From Marinilactibacillus kalidii (GTDB taxonomy: Bacteria; Bacillota; Bacilli; Lactobacillales; Carnobacteriaceae_A), in contig NZ_JAGFVM010000013.1 of assembly GCF_017599325.1 (NCBI RefSeq), positions 1 through 48,172 on the forward strand: 48,172 bases of DNA. Direction: 5' to 3'. Positions 7,290-16,690 of this stretch are shown here, one piece after another. Position numbers and translations under genes: made by a program. Within the stretch, counting starts at the first letter, position 1, and every line of letters starts with the position of its first letter. Below the pieces are notes generated by a model. The model saw nothing but the letters and a program-made list of their open reading frames with translations, was not told the origin of the DNA and made no database searches.

Positions 7290-8516
7290 TTAATATTGTT
7301 CCATGCGATACAGTCGTTTTGGAAGGTACAGCCTTGTGAATAAGCCTATAAATAACGAACCACCAATAAGAATCAGTCCACTACTAAACAAACTTTTGAA
7401 AAGACTTACTCCTATAAAAAGTAGTAGCACTGCTGCTAAAACTTCCGTTATTAATCGCTGGATGGATTTTATTTTACCAGTCTCTTCAATCGGGTACAAT
7501 TGAAAATAAAAATTTTGTTTAAATTGCTGATAAATCGGTATCAGTTGAAAGCCAATAAGGTACAGAAACAGTAGTCCTATCACCAAATCTAATCCCGGTG
7601 CTGTATCAAATGAAAAAAACAACATACCAATTAAGGTAAGTCTTATAACTAGCCCACTAAAAGATGGGTTTCTGTAGAAAGTTCTCACTATATAGTAATA
7701 GTGGATTTCTTTGTTGCGACTTGACTGTAACGCAATGAGCTTGTCTAACACCTTAAGCCTTTTAGGGTGAGACTCAATAAAAGAGACTTCAGTAAAGAGA
7801 TTGATAAAGCGATAAATCGCTTGTTGTCTATTCTCTTCTCGACTAATTACATAGTCCCATTGAAGACTTTTGTGCTGTTGCTTGTTTAATCTAATAAGCA
7901 ATAAGCTTAGTAATGCAACTAAGATTGAAAAAACGAATCCTATCAGCAAATTAATAAACAGACTACTCGCCAGACCTATGATCATGATGCATTTAGCTAG
8001 ATACTGGAAGGTGGTTCTTTTGGTTGAATCATTCACAAAATAGGTCATAAATTCGATGTTCAAATCCATTATTTTTAGCATAATCGTTGTGGCAACAAAA
8101 ATTGGCCACATGTCTAACTGAACGGTAGCCATCGTACTGGCGAGCAGTGGCATAGCGGCAATCGAAACGAACGCTAGCGGTAATGCCAGAATCATCATAC
8201 TTTTCCAAACGGCTTTCTTTAAAATAGGATAAAGTTCTGATTCCAAGGGAAGTAAAAATGCCCTATCTGCTTGCTGCAACAATGTTGATATATTGCCAAT
8301 CGATATTGCACCGGTCATAAGAATAAGCAATACTAGTCTAGGAATAAACTCACCGGTTTGAACTGTTTGTATATAATTAGAGTAACCAAATCCAGCAGCA
8401 CCTAGCAATAGTAATAGGGCTAAAACAAAGTGATCATTTAAGACGTATTTCATATAACGCGATAATTGTTTCATGTAAATTGTCGAACGCTGCTTGAAAA
8501 GTGATTGAACGGTCAT
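7290..8516 (-). CDS. ecsB: ABC transporter permease EcsB
   Basis: EcsB is the membrane subunit of the Ecs ABC exporter, which in B. subtilis influences protein secretion and intramembrane proteolysis. The 408-residue chain has hydrophobic segments near residues 30-48, 60-75, 108-130, 175-205 and several in the C-terminal third. The N-terminal MKYVLNDHFVLALLLLLG matches EcsB. Its ATG overlaps the ecsA stop by four bases (ATGA), showing translational coupling. Confidence 0.92.
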   Translation of the reverse strand: MTVQSLFKQRSTIYMKQLSRYMKYVLNDHFVLALLLLLGAAGFGYSNYIQTVQTGEFIPRLVLLILMTGAISIGNISTLLQQADRAFLLPLESELYPILKKAVWKSMMILALPLAFVSIAAMPLLASTMATVQLDMWPIFVATTIMLKIMDLNIEFMTYFVNDSTKRTTFQYLAKCIMIIGLASSLFINLLIGFVFSILVALLSLLLIRLNKQQHKSLQWDYVISREENRQQAIYRFINLFTEVSFIESHPKRLKVLDKLIALQSSRNKEIHYYYIVRTFYRNPSFSGLVIRLTLIGMLFFSFDTAPGLDLVIGLLFLYLIGFQLIPIYQQFKQNFYFQLYPIEETGKIKSIQRLITEVLAAVLLLFIGVSLFKSLFSSGLILIGGSLFIGLFTRLYLPKRLYRMEQY

Positions 8517-9253
8517 AAAGCAAACCCTTCTTCATCAGCAAGTTGTCCGTATATTTCATCTAAGCTTGCTCCAGGCATTTCAAATTGTTTCTGTAGATCA
8601 GAAAGATTTCCTTTTGCGAAGATTTTACCATCATGAAGAATCACAAAAGAATCACAAATCTTTTCAGCATTCGTCAATACATGGGTAGACATTAGTATGG
8701 ATGCCCCTTGCTTTTTGCGTTCTTGCATCAATTTTAATAGATCTCTAATGGCCAGAGGATCTAACCCTAGAAATGGTTCATCGATCACATACAGACTCGG
8801 TTCAATGAGGAAGGCACAAACAATCATGACTTTCTGTTTCATCCCTTTTGAAAAGTCAGAAGGAAACCATTCCAGTCTATCTGTCAATCTAAATATGGAA
8901 AGCAGCGGCTCAGCCCTCTTGTGCGCAATGGCTATATCAATACCATAAGCCATTGCTGTAATTTCAATATGTTCTTTCAAAGTCATTTCATCGTATAATA
9001 CGGGTGTCTCGGGTACAAAGCCAATATTCTTTCTATACGTTATACTATTTTCTCTAATAGTTTGCCCGTTCAGCAATATATTTCCTTCAAACGGCTCCAG
9101 CAATCCCATAATATGCTTAATGGTCGTACTCTTACCAGCACCGTTCAATCCAATCAGTCCAACTAACTCACCATCTAGCACATCAAAAGAAAGATCTTTT
9201 AAAACAGGTCTTCTTGTATAACCACCTGTGACATTTTGTATTTGTAAACTCAT
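8513..9253 (-). CDS. ecsA: ABC transporter ATP-binding protein EcsA
   Basis: EcsA powers the Ecs transporter. It has Walker A GLNGAGKST (about 36-44), an ABC signature-like DFSKGMKQKVM (about 133-143, SKGMKQ), Walker B YVIDEPFLGLDP and the switch histidine in MSTHV. Length (246 residues) matches the family. It is followed at once by ecsB. An extended -10 (TGGTAAAAT on the minus strand, 9285-9293) lies upstream, and AGGAGG precedes the ATG. The gene is divergent from hit, the arrangement seen in Bacillus. Confidence 0.95.
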   Translation of the reverse strand: MSLQIQNVTGGYTRRPVLKDLSFDVLDGELVGLIGLNGAGKSTTIKHIMGLLEPFEGNILLNGQTIRENSITYRKNIGFVPETPVLYDEMTLKEHIEITAMAYGIDIAIAHKRAEPLLSIFRLTDRLEWFPSDFSKGMKQKVMIVCAFLIEPSLYVIDEPFLGLDPLAIRDLLKLMQERKKQGASILMSTHVLTNAEKICDSFVILHDGKIFAKGNLSDLQKQFEMPGASLDEIYGQLADEEGFAL

Positions 9254-9412
9254 TCTACACTTTCCTCCTATTTCTACTCTATCTATTTTACCACAAGTCT
9301 AAAAAGACAATCGTAAGATTCATGCTTCTTTTTATCAAAAATAATATTTGTATGATAAACTATTTAGTATAAGCATAATTTTAGTTATTGATAGATGAAA
9401 TGAGGAATGAAG

Positions 9413-9850
9413 ATGACGGAAAGTATTTTCACAAAAATTGTTAATGGCGATATTCCTGCTCGTAAGATATTCGAAAATGACCACGTTATCGCTATTATGG
9501 ACTTATCTCAAGTGACGAAGGGACACACATTAATCATTACAAAAAAACCAGTTCGTAATATCTTCGAATACGATGAAACATTAGCTTCTAACGTATTTGC
9601 CAGTGTACCCACAGTCGCAAAAGCGATTAAAGCACATAATCCTGACGTTAAGGGAATGAATATATTGATGAACAATGAAGCGGTAGCTTCTCAGACCGTC
9701 TTTCATAGTCATATCCATCTCATACCCCGTTACGGTGAAGACGATGATTTCGGTTTGAAATGGGCGGATAATTCACAACAATATTCAGATGAAGCATTAG
9801 ATAAAATAAAATCAGATTTAATCACTGCATTGGAGGCGATGGCAAAATGA
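9413..9850 (+). CDS. hit: HIT family protein (nucleotide hydrolase/transferase)
   Basis: Histidine-triad proteins hydrolyse nucleotide phosphoramidates and related nucleotides. The triad HSHIHLIPR is at about residues 98-106, and the N-terminal CxxC zinc motif of some homologues is absent. An ATG two codons earlier (9407) is only one base from GAGGA; the ATG at 9413 has six-base spacing and gives the common N-terminus MTESIF. The gene overlaps yhaH by four bases and is divergent from ecsA. Confidence 0.93.
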   Translation: MTESIFTKIVNGDIPARKIFENDHVIAIMDLSQVTKGHTLIITKKPVRNIFEYDETLASNVFASVPTVAKAIKAHNPDVKGMNILMNNEAVASQTVFHSHIHLIPRYGEDDDFGLKWADNSQQYSDEALDKIKSDLITALEAMAK

Positions 9851-10206
9851 AACATTTTCTATTAGGTAGTTTAAGTGGCATTATTTTAGGTGGTACGTAC
9901 GGATTGTTAACAACACCAAGATCTGGTAAAGAAAATCAAGAAAAATTAAAGAACTATGTTGATGACACAACTGATCATGTTAAAGACGTGAACGATAAGG
10001 TGGGTGACCTGAAAGTTGCCTTACAAAATTTGACCGATGAAGGCGTCAAACTCCAAATAGAGTTCATCACGGACATTCAGGCTTTATCAAACGAGTACAT
10101 GTATGAAGCACAACCAAGAATCGAAAGAATTCAACGTAAAACAGATAAAATCAGTAAAGATATTGAAGCAGCTACGGTAAGTATTAAAAGTACAACTATA
10201 AAATGA
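9847..10206 (+). CDS. yhaH: YtxH-like membrane-anchored protein (YhaH)
   Basis: The 119-residue protein has an N-terminal glycine-rich membrane segment (residues 3-22, GSLSGIILGGTYGLLTTPRSGKE), the pattern of YtxH/gas-vesicle-like stress proteins, followed by a long amphipathic helix predicted to form a coiled coil. B. subtilis YhaH occupies the same place beside hit and prsA. Function is unknown. It overlaps hit by four bases (ATGA) and is probably translated by coupling. Confidence 0.8.
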   Translation: MKHFLLGSLSGIILGGTYGLLTTPRSGKENQEKLKNYVDDTTDHVKDVNDKVGDLKVALQNLTDEGVKLQIEFITDIQALSNEYMYEAQPRIERIQRKTDKISKDIEAATVSIKSTTIK

Positions 10207-10214
10207 TTTTCCAT

Positions 10215-10252
10215 AAAAAAGAAGACTTGCCAGTTGGCAAGTCTTCTTTTTT
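10215..10252. terminator. Bidirectional terminator between yhaH and prsA
   Basis: AAAAAGAAGACTTGCCA pairs with TGGCAAGTCTTCTTTTT around a two-base centre, with T runs on the plus strand and on the minus strand. It separates the converging genes yhaH and prsA. Confidence 0.88.
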
Positions 10253-10265
10253 ATTAACAGGTGAA

Positions 10266-11309
10266 TTACTCTGAATCTTCGGTACTATCTTCAGTATTTT
10301 CATCTGGATTTTCATCTGAGTTTTGATCCTGATCCGCACTATCTTCCGTGTCTTCTTCAGCATCAGTTTCTGGTTCTGTCGTTGTATCTTCAGCTGGTGT
10401 TTCTCCTGCAGCAGGCTCTTCAACAGCAGGTTGCGTATAAGCACTCATTGCATTCTTAAGATCATCGTCTGCGATTTGAACGTTAGCATCTGCTACCAGT
10501 CCAGAGATCACTTCTTGAACATATGCTTGATCAGCTAATTTTTCAGCTATCATGTTATCCATGATTGTATCTTTCTCTTCCTCAAGCGTTCCTTTTTCTC
10601 CAACACTTACCAATTTAATAATATGGTAACCAAATTCTGTTTTAACAGGCTCTTGTGTAATATCTCCTTCATTTTCCAAAGCTTTAGCTGCTTCTTCGAA
10701 TTCTGGTACAGTCTGCCCTTCAACTAGTTCCATTTCGCCATTGTTAGCTACAGAAGCAGTATCAGTAGAATATTCTTTTACAAGTTCTGCAAAGTCAGCA
10801 CCATCATTTAGTTGTTGAATGATATCTTTAGCAGTTTCTTCATCTTCTACTAAAATATGTGCAACAGTGTTATTAACTGAATAATTATCATAAGCTTCTT
10901 GAATGTCTTCGTCAGAGAAATCAGCATGTGCTTTGATTGCTTCTTCTACTAATAAAGATGTGCGCATAGTTTCTTTCAAGTCATCTTCTGATAATCCTTG
11001 ATTTTTGATCAACTCTCTAAATTGATCGACGCCACCATACTGTTCAGCTTCTGATTCAAACTCAGCTTCGACATCATCCTCAGTAACCTGATCGCCATAA
11101 GCGTTGTCTAAAATATCTTCAAGAAGCATTTGTTGAAGCATTTGTTCTCCGTAAGTTGTCCCTGATTGTGTGACTTCGCTCTTCATGCGTTCATACAATT
11201 CATCTTGTCTGATTCTTCCATTTTCAGTAGAGGCAACTTCTGGACTATTTGAACAACTTGCAAGTAACAAACCTGAACAAGCCATTGTCGCGATTAACCA
11301 TTTTTTCAT
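10266..11309 (-). CDS. prsA: Foldase lipoprotein PrsA
   Basis: PrsA is an extracellular, membrane-anchored peptidyl-prolyl isomerase that helps exported proteins fold. The signal peptide MKKWLIATMACSGLLLASC ends in a lipobox with Cys19. SurA-like helical regions flank a parvulin domain (about 133-232; NTVAHILVEDEETA and EFGYHIIKLV). The last 50 or so residues are an unusually acidic tail rich in Glu, Asp, Thr and Ser, probably disordered. The upstream region has an extended -10 (TGGTATATT) and an imperfect palindrome in the leader. Position beside hit-yhaH matches Bacillus. Confidence 0.95.
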   Translation of the reverse strand: MKKWLIATMACSGLLLASCSNSPEVASTENGRIRQDELYERMKSEVTQSGTTYGEQMLQQMLLEDILDNAYGDQVTEDDVEAEFESEAEQYGGVDQFRELIKNQGLSEDDLKETMRTSLLVEEAIKAHADFSDEDIQEAYDNYSVNNTVAHILVEDEETAKDIIQQLNDGADFAELVKEYSTDTASVANNGEMELVEGQTVPEFEEAAKALENEGDITQEPVKTEFGYHIIKLVSVGEKGTLEEEKDTIMDNMIAEKLADQAYVQEVISGLVADANVQIADDDLKNAMSAYTQPAVEEPAAGETPAEDTTTEPETDAEEDTEDSADQDQNSDENPDENTEDSTEDSE

Positions 11310-11360
11310 ATTATACTTTACACATCCTACTTCTAAAGTTTTAGCGTTAAACGGCCATTT

Positions 11361-11388
11361 AGCGAAAACTGTCTTAACAGTTATCGTT
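11361..11388. repeat. Imperfect palindrome in the prsA leader
   Basis: AGCGAAAACTGT, CTTA, ACAGTTATCGTT form two 12-base arms matching at 10 positions, with a perfect inner 6-bp core. It lies 52-79 bases upstream of the prsA ATG and downstream of the likely -10, so it could be an operator or a leader hairpin. No regulator is recognised. Confidence 0.5.
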
Positions 11389-11422
11389 ACCGGCTGCTTT
11401 TTTGCTCTTCTATACTTTGATT

Positions 11423-11431
11423 AATATACCA
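11423..11431 (-). promoter_or_regulatory. Candidate extended -10 of prsA
   Basis: The minus strand reads TGGTATATT, an extended -10 element, about 115 bases before prsA. The matching -35 region is poor. Confidence 0.4.
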
Positions 11432-11544
11432 CAGCATTGATATTTTTTAAACCTATGTCACGATAAATTACAGTTTTTCGTTAAAATACTCAGAATCGTA
11501 ACACATTATTCAAAGTATTGAATTAACTTTGAAGGTTCATTAAA

Positions 11545-12501
11545 TTAATTATTATCGGTTAAGTTTGTTTGATAAAATGAACGATTTTCCATTGCCCACA
11601 TGCGCTCGGTGAAGGATCCCTTTTCTGTCTTTTTAAGGGCTGACTGTAACATGTTCATCCTTGCATCAATTTGGTCGATATAATGTAACGCCTCAGCTTC
11701 AGCTAATTGTGGTCTCACAGGCGATCCATATTCTAATTGTCCATGGTGAGAAAGAACCATATGCTTCAACATAACGACATCTTCGCTTGTTTCATCAATT
11801 TTCAAATGTTGACATGCTTTTGAGATTTCTTCATTCACAATCACAATATGTCCAATCAATTTTCCTTCAAGAGTATATTCGGTAGCCGTCGGTCCTGACA
11901 GTTCTACTACTTTCCCCACATCATGCAAAATTAATCCTGCAAATAGCAGAGATTGGTTTAAAAAGTCATACTGTTCAACAAGTGAGCGCGCGATATTGAG
12001 CATGGAGATCGTGTGAAAGGCAAGCCCGCCTAAAAAGGCATGATGATTTGTTTTAGCTGCCGGACTTTGAAAAAAGTCTTTTTGGTATTTATTCATAATA
12101 TGTCTAACGATACGATTCATGTTTGCATTTGTGATATCAAAAATCGCCTTATTAAACTGCTCAATCATTTTCTCTTTCTTGATAGGCGCTCTCTCAACAT
12201 AAAGTTCAGGATTTGAAGGCTCACCATCTGCCGCTAGTTTAATTGCATTGATTCTCAGCTGTGGGCTACCTTTATATTCCTCTCTTTTTCCATTAACTTT
12301 AACCACTGTTCCAGAACGAAAAGTTTCGATATCTTCTTCTGAAGCATCCCAGTAATTTGCTGACATTTCACCACTAGTGTCTTGAAATGTAAACGCTAGA
12401 TACGGTTTACCATTGCGTGTCGTTTTTTCTTCTGCAGATTTGATCAATAAGAACAAGTTGACCTGCTCATCCATATGATGTTCATATAACTTTTTATCCA
12501 T
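11545..12501 (-). CDS. yhaM: 3'-5' exoribonuclease YhaM
   Basis: YhaM trims RNA (and DNA) from the 3' end. An OB-fold nucleic-acid-binding domain occupies about residues 10-95 (FTFQDTSGEMSANYW), followed by an HD domain with HHAFLGGLAFHT, LILHDVGKV and LSHHGQLEYGSP carrying the metal ligands. The ATG at 12510 touches the AAGG directly, while the ATG at 12501 is eight bases away, so I chose the latter (318 residues). It follows yhaN closely in the yhaO-yhaN-yhaM order. Confidence 0.94.
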   Translation of the reverse strand: MDKKLYEHHMDEQVNLFLLIKSAEEKTTRNGKPYLAFTFQDTSGEMSANYWDASEEDIETFRSGTVVKVNGKREEYKGSPQLRINAIKLAADGEPSNPELYVERAPIKKEKMIEQFNKAIFDITNANMNRIVRHIMNKYQKDFFQSPAAKTNHHAFLGGLAFHTISMLNIARSLVEQYDFLNQSLLFAGLILHDVGKVVELSGPTATEYTLEGKLIGHIVIVNEEISKACQHLKIDETSEDVVMLKHMVLSHHGQLEYGSPVRPQLAEAEALHYIDQIDARMNMLQSALKKTEKGSFTERMWAMENRSFYQTNLTDNN

Positions 12502-12538
12502 ACTATTCATCCTTTCTTTCTCTTTATTAGTCCCATTA

Positions 12539-15340
12539 TTACTTGCCTAAAATCGTTTGCTGACTTTTCTTAGCGCCTTCTAGTGACTGCTCATCGAAAG
12601 AGAAATAGAGCACTTGTGTTGTCTGACTAATTTCTTTTAATAATTCATACATTCTACTTCTGCGCGTCCAATCCAGATTAACAAATCCATCATCAATCAA
12701 CAAAGGTAGTTTGATCGTATCTTGAATATTTTTTATAAATGCAAGTCTCAATGAAACATATAATGGTTCGGCAGTTCCTCTAGACAATTCACTTGCTTCG
12801 AAATATTGTCCCTCTCTGTCTAATACCTGAATAGCCTCGTCATCTACTACTATTTTACTATACTTTCCTTGCGTTAAATACTCAAAATATTTTTCTGCAT
12901 CAATAATTGTTTGTGGAAGGCGATCTTTTCTAGCATACTTTAAGGTTTGTTCAATCATATGTGCTGCCAGCTTTTTTGTGACCCATTGATTGACAAGTTC
13001 TTGTAAGGCACTTTTTTTATTTTCAAATGATTGTAATAAGGCTGTGTACTCCCCACCTTCTTCCAATCGCTTTACTTGTACTTCGAGCTCTATTTTTTTC
13101 TGTGTTAACTGTTTAGTTTCTTTGATTGAATCAGAAATTTCTTGCTCTACTTGTTGTTGCTGGGCATTAAGATCTTCTTTTGAACTCGTTTTAAAGATTT
13201 CGTGATTTTCAGGCAATTGTTCTTTTAGTACGTTTAATCTTTCTACTTTCTCGTTTTTTTGTTTCAATAACCCATGCAAATGTCTGAATACTTCTTCCGA
13301 ATCTGCACCAGCATTTTTTAAAAGCCTTTGTTTTTTCATCAAGGTTGTTTTTTCATTTTCAATCAGTCGATTTAGATCTTGCCGAACTTCCCGACTTTCA
13401 ATCATGTATTGTTGAAGTTGATTTTTTTCTTCTTTAACTTCTTTATAAAATCGTTTAAAAAGTTGAATCTTTTGAATAGCATCATCATCTTCTTCAAATA
13501 ATTCACTCAAACTATCGAATTGAGCTGTTTTCAGATCAATCTTTGTCTCATATTCTTCTAACTGAGCTTCAGCCTTTTCTAGTTGTTTACCTACTTCGAT
13601 TAGTTCCGAAACTTCTCTTTCAAAAGTGAATGCCTGATTTAGCGCAATAGATTGTTTAACCAACTTTTCTTGCTTGAATGTCTCCCATTCCGTTTGATTC
13701 ACTTCAAGGTCATCTTCAACCTGATTGATGGCTAAGGTAATTGTCTGCTTTTCATCTTCTAACTTATCACTATTAAATAGATATTGACGCCATTGTCTTC
13801 TCATTTCTTTTTGTTGGATATAGGTTTCATAAGTAGCATGTTCATTAGAGCTAGCTTGCTGTGCTCGTATTTTAGCCCATAAGTGCCAGCAGCTCCCCAT
13901 AGCAACCAGTAGCGCGACCAAACTCAAGGGCAAGGCAAAAGGAACATCAAAAGTAGCAAGGCTCACTAATAATACTATCGAAAAACCTAAAAATATCATT
14001 TCTATTAAAAAGTTATTTGGTTTATTTTGATTTTTAAATCTAGCTTCGTGATACTCTTCTTCTTTTCTAAATGTTTCGTTCGACCATAAGTCTGCTTCTA
14101 ATATATCGATAGATTCATCAAGTGAGCTTCTCTTAAAGTCAATTGTAGAAAGCTTTTCATTTAATTGATGGTAAGTTTGTTCTTTTTGTTCTTGTAGCTG
14201 TTGTAATGCTTGAATATTTTCTTTATCCGCTTTTGTCCAAGCTTTAGGAATGCTATCTGCTCTTTCTAAATTCAAGCGATCTCTTTTTTCGTTTCTCTCA
14301 GCTTCTAAGCGTTCAACTTCTTTTTTACTATAGTGTTGTTCTCTGATCAAATCATCCATTGTTCCCATTTGAACAGCTAGTGCATCAATGGCTTGTTCGT
14401 TCTCTTGATACATAATCAATTTCTGTGATGGTTCGTATTGCTGTTCAACGATTTTTAATCTTTCTTGATTATCTCTGATTGTTATTCTGATGTCTTCTAT
14501 TTGTTTGTTCAAAGAAGCCAACTCATACAATCCGTTTTCAGAAAGATTCGAGGTGTTTAATTGTTCTATTTCCATTTCAAGCACGGTAATTTCTTCAATC
14601 ATGTCATAATTTTGATCTAGTTGTTTTAGATTTTGTGAGTGTTTATTTAATGCTACCGTTGTTTTTTCTAATTCGGCCAAGCTTTGTTCTAAGAGATTAA
14701 TTTGTTGCAATAAATCAAGATATTCCTTATTCTTTTGCTTTGTATTATCCATTGATCGCTGTTTTTCTTCTAATTGTTTAATCGCTTGATTGATTTCGGG
14801 TACTCGACCTGTTGGCTTATAGAGCTTATTGGCTTGTTGCTTATACATATCTGCTCTTTGCAAGAATTGCTCTGTACCTAAAGCACCTGCACTCAGAAAA
14901 TATCGATTTAATTGTTCCTTCGTCATATCTTCCACTTTTTCAATCCCTTTTAAATGGAAAGAAAAGACAGACTGATATAAACTACGGTCTACACCATAAA
15001 CGATCGTATTGAGTAACGTTTCGCCTCCAGTAGCGCCGTCTTCTAGCAGAACAGTCACATCTCCTGTTGATTTCCCCTGTACTCTCTCTATACTGACCAG
15101 ACCAAATCTTTCATCTTCAACCAGTATTTTACCTCCATAACGGCTACTATCTTTAGGTTCGTACCTAAGTAATGCACTGTGTCTTGTAGGAAACCCGAAA
15201 AGAATACTATGAATAAAAGACATCATAGTCGATTTACCAGCTTCATTTTTTCCAAAAACAACATGGAAATCAGTTGAAAAGTCAAATGTCTGGTCGACCC
15301 ACTTTCCATAGCCATATATCGTTAACGTTTTAATCTTCAT
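12539..15340 (-). CDS. yhaN: SbcC/Rad50-like AAA ATPase YhaN
   Basis: The 933-residue protein has the Rad50/SbcC layout: an N-terminal ATPase half with Walker A FGKNEAGKST (about 29-38), long coiled coils, and a C-terminal half with the signature ASELSRGTAEPLYVSLRLAF and Walker B LPLLIDDGFVNLD. Near the middle (about residues 448-495) are two adjacent hydrophobic segments in place of a zinc hook, which suggests membrane attachment at the coiled-coil apex. It overlaps yhaO by 11 bases; YhaO is the matching nuclease subunit. A role in DNA end processing or repair is inferred from the family. Confidence 0.92.
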   Translation of the reverse strand: MKIKTLTIYGYGKWVDQTFDFSTDFHVVFGKNEAGKSTMMSFIHSILFGFPTRHSALLRYEPKDSSRYGGKILVEDERFGLVSIERVQGKSTGDVTVLLEDGATGGETLLNTIVYGVDRSLYQSVFSFHLKGIEKVEDMTKEQLNRYFLSAGALGTEQFLQRADMYKQQANKLYKPTGRVPEINQAIKQLEEKQRSMDNTKQKNKEYLDLLQQINLLEQSLAELEKTTVALNKHSQNLKQLDQNYDMIEEITVLEMEIEQLNTSNLSENGLYELASLNKQIEDIRITIRDNQERLKIVEQQYEPSQKLIMYQENEQAIDALAVQMGTMDDLIREQHYSKKEVERLEAERNEKRDRLNLERADSIPKAWTKADKENIQALQQLQEQKEQTYHQLNEKLSTIDFKRSSLDESIDILEADLWSNETFRKEEEYHEARFKNQNKPNNFLIEMIFLGFSIVLLVSLATFDVPFALPLSLVALLVAMGSCWHLWAKIRAQQASSNEHATYETYIQQKEMRRQWRQYLFNSDKLEDEKQTITLAINQVEDDLEVNQTEWETFKQEKLVKQSIALNQAFTFEREVSELIEVGKQLEKAEAQLEEYETKIDLKTAQFDSLSELFEEDDDAIQKIQLFKRFYKEVKEEKNQLQQYMIESREVRQDLNRLIENEKTTLMKKQRLLKNAGADSEEVFRHLHGLLKQKNEKVERLNVLKEQLPENHEIFKTSSKEDLNAQQQQVEQEISDSIKETKQLTQKKIELEVQVKRLEEGGEYTALLQSFENKKSALQELVNQWVTKKLAAHMIEQTLKYARKDRLPQTIIDAEKYFEYLTQGKYSKIVVDDEAIQVLDREGQYFEASELSRGTAEPLYVSLRLAFIKNIQDTIKLPLLIDDGFVNLDWTRRSRMYELLKEISQTTQVLYFSFDEQSLEGAKKSQQTILGK

Positions 15341-16577
15341 GCTGGTTGGCTCCTTTTATGCTAGCGTGCTGCTGTAATTCGGACAAAGCCATTTCGATCA
15401 TTTCATCCCGGTATGCCAAAGAGCGGTCCGTCATTAATCGAGCAAATTTAGATTGATCAAAAAAATCATTCGTCAATTCATTGAATTGTGTTTCCTCTAC
15501 CAACTCATTTAAGACCATTTGAAAAGCTTCTGGAAACAATGATGCCAAATCGAATGTCTCTTCATCTTCTAGCATCCGAGTGATTCTGTGATTAGTGATC
15601 CAGATAAAGCGATCTTGAGCAGTTTGTTGATGCGCTTCAATGAACTGACTTTGGCTAAGTTTTTTGATTAGTTGATCCGATAGTCCTTCTCCAACGTCTA
15701 TTTCAAGCGTGATCAAGTAATTTATTTTGCTAGCCTTCAAATCTGGCAAAGCTGTCTGAACATGGTTAAAGATTTGATTCATATCTTGAGCTTCTTTAGC
15801 ATCCACATGAATCTTCCGCCAGACGATAGGAGAAGTTGAGTGAAAATCAACCGTTTCTCCTCCATTTTTTACCAGTTCAACAAGTAAATAACCCTTTTCT
15901 CCTGTCTCTTTCTTGTTTCTTCCTTGAATGTTTCCTGGATAATATGCTGGGGGATGTGCAGCTACTTGACTTCTAGTGTGTATATGACCGAGTGCCCAAT
16001 AATCATATTGTTTTTCTCTTAGTTCGTTGATCGTAAAAGGCGCATAGTGCGCATGCTCACTAGCCAGTCCTTCTTGAAATCCATGAAGCATTCCGATATG
16101 AAAGTCTACAGCCTTCATTCTCTTAGGATAGTGCGTAATCATACGTTCATTGACCCATCTCTTACCATAACTGAAACCAGAGATTGCTACCGACTCCCCA
16201 CCTTTTGTTTGTAGCGTAACGGTTTCGACTGTCGTGCGAAATACCGTTACATTATTAGGCAGCGCAAGGTGCAGAGATTCATCACCAATAAAGTCATGAT
16301 TACCGTGAATGATATAGACAGGTATATTGGTTTGTTCCAATCTCTCCATCTCTTTTTTAAACTGTACTTGAGCTTTTACACTACGGTCTTCTAAATCATA
16401 AATATCTCCAGAAAACAGTACAAAGTCTACTTGATTATGTATAGCAGCTTGCACGATGGTAGCTAGTGATTGAAAAGTAGATGTCTTGATGGCTTCAATA
16501 ATATTATTCGGTATGTCTTTCAGCCCCGAAAATGGACTATCCAAATGTAAATCTGCCGCATGTATAAATGTAATCAT
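15330..16577 (-). CDS. yhaO: SbcD/Mre11-like metallophosphoesterase YhaO
   Basis: This calcineurin-like phosphoesterase has the Mre11/SbcD motifs HAADLHLDSPF (near 5-15), SGDIYD (about 55-60), HGNHD (about 90-94), GMLHG and LGHIHTRSQ. Together with YhaN it should form a DNA nuclease complex of the SbcCD type. The ATG has AGGAGG at good spacing. It is separated from yheA by a hairpin, so yhaO-yhaN-yhaM may be a separate transcript or depend on read-through. Confidence 0.93.
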   Translation of the reverse strand: MITFIHAADLHLDSPFSGLKDIPNNIIEAIKTSTFQSLATIVQAAIHNQVDFVLFSGDIYDLEDRSVKAQVQFKKEMERLEQTNIPVYIIHGNHDFIGDESLHLALPNNVTVFRTTVETVTLQTKGGESVAISGFSYGKRWVNERMITHYPKRMKAVDFHIGMLHGFQEGLASEHAHYAPFTINELREKQYDYWALGHIHTRSQVAAHPPAYYPGNIQGRNKKETGEKGYLLVELVKNGGETVDFHSTSPIVWRKIHVDAKEAQDMNQIFNHVQTALPDLKASKINYLITLEIDVGEGLSDQLIKKLSQSQFIEAHQQTAQDRFIWITNHRITRMLEDEETFDLASLFPEAFQMVLNELVEETQFNELTNDFFDQSKFARLMTDRSLAYRDEMIEMALSELQQHASIKGANQHED

Positions 16578-16633
16578 ATGCTCCTCCTATCTCCAGTTAC
16601 TAACTGGGTACGTATGTTCTTTTTCTTACAAAC

Positions 16634-16664
16634 GAAAAGAGCTCACCTTAATAGTAAGCTCTCT
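16634..16664 (-). terminator. yheA terminator
   Basis: On the minus strand AGAGCTTAC pairs with GTGAGCTCT (one mismatch), followed by a short T tract. It lies between yheA and yhaO. A second short palindrome, AGAATCGAATCGATTCT, lies just next to it at about 16670-16686. Confidence 0.65.
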
Positions 16665-16690
16665 TGTTTTAGAATCGAATCGATTCTTTT

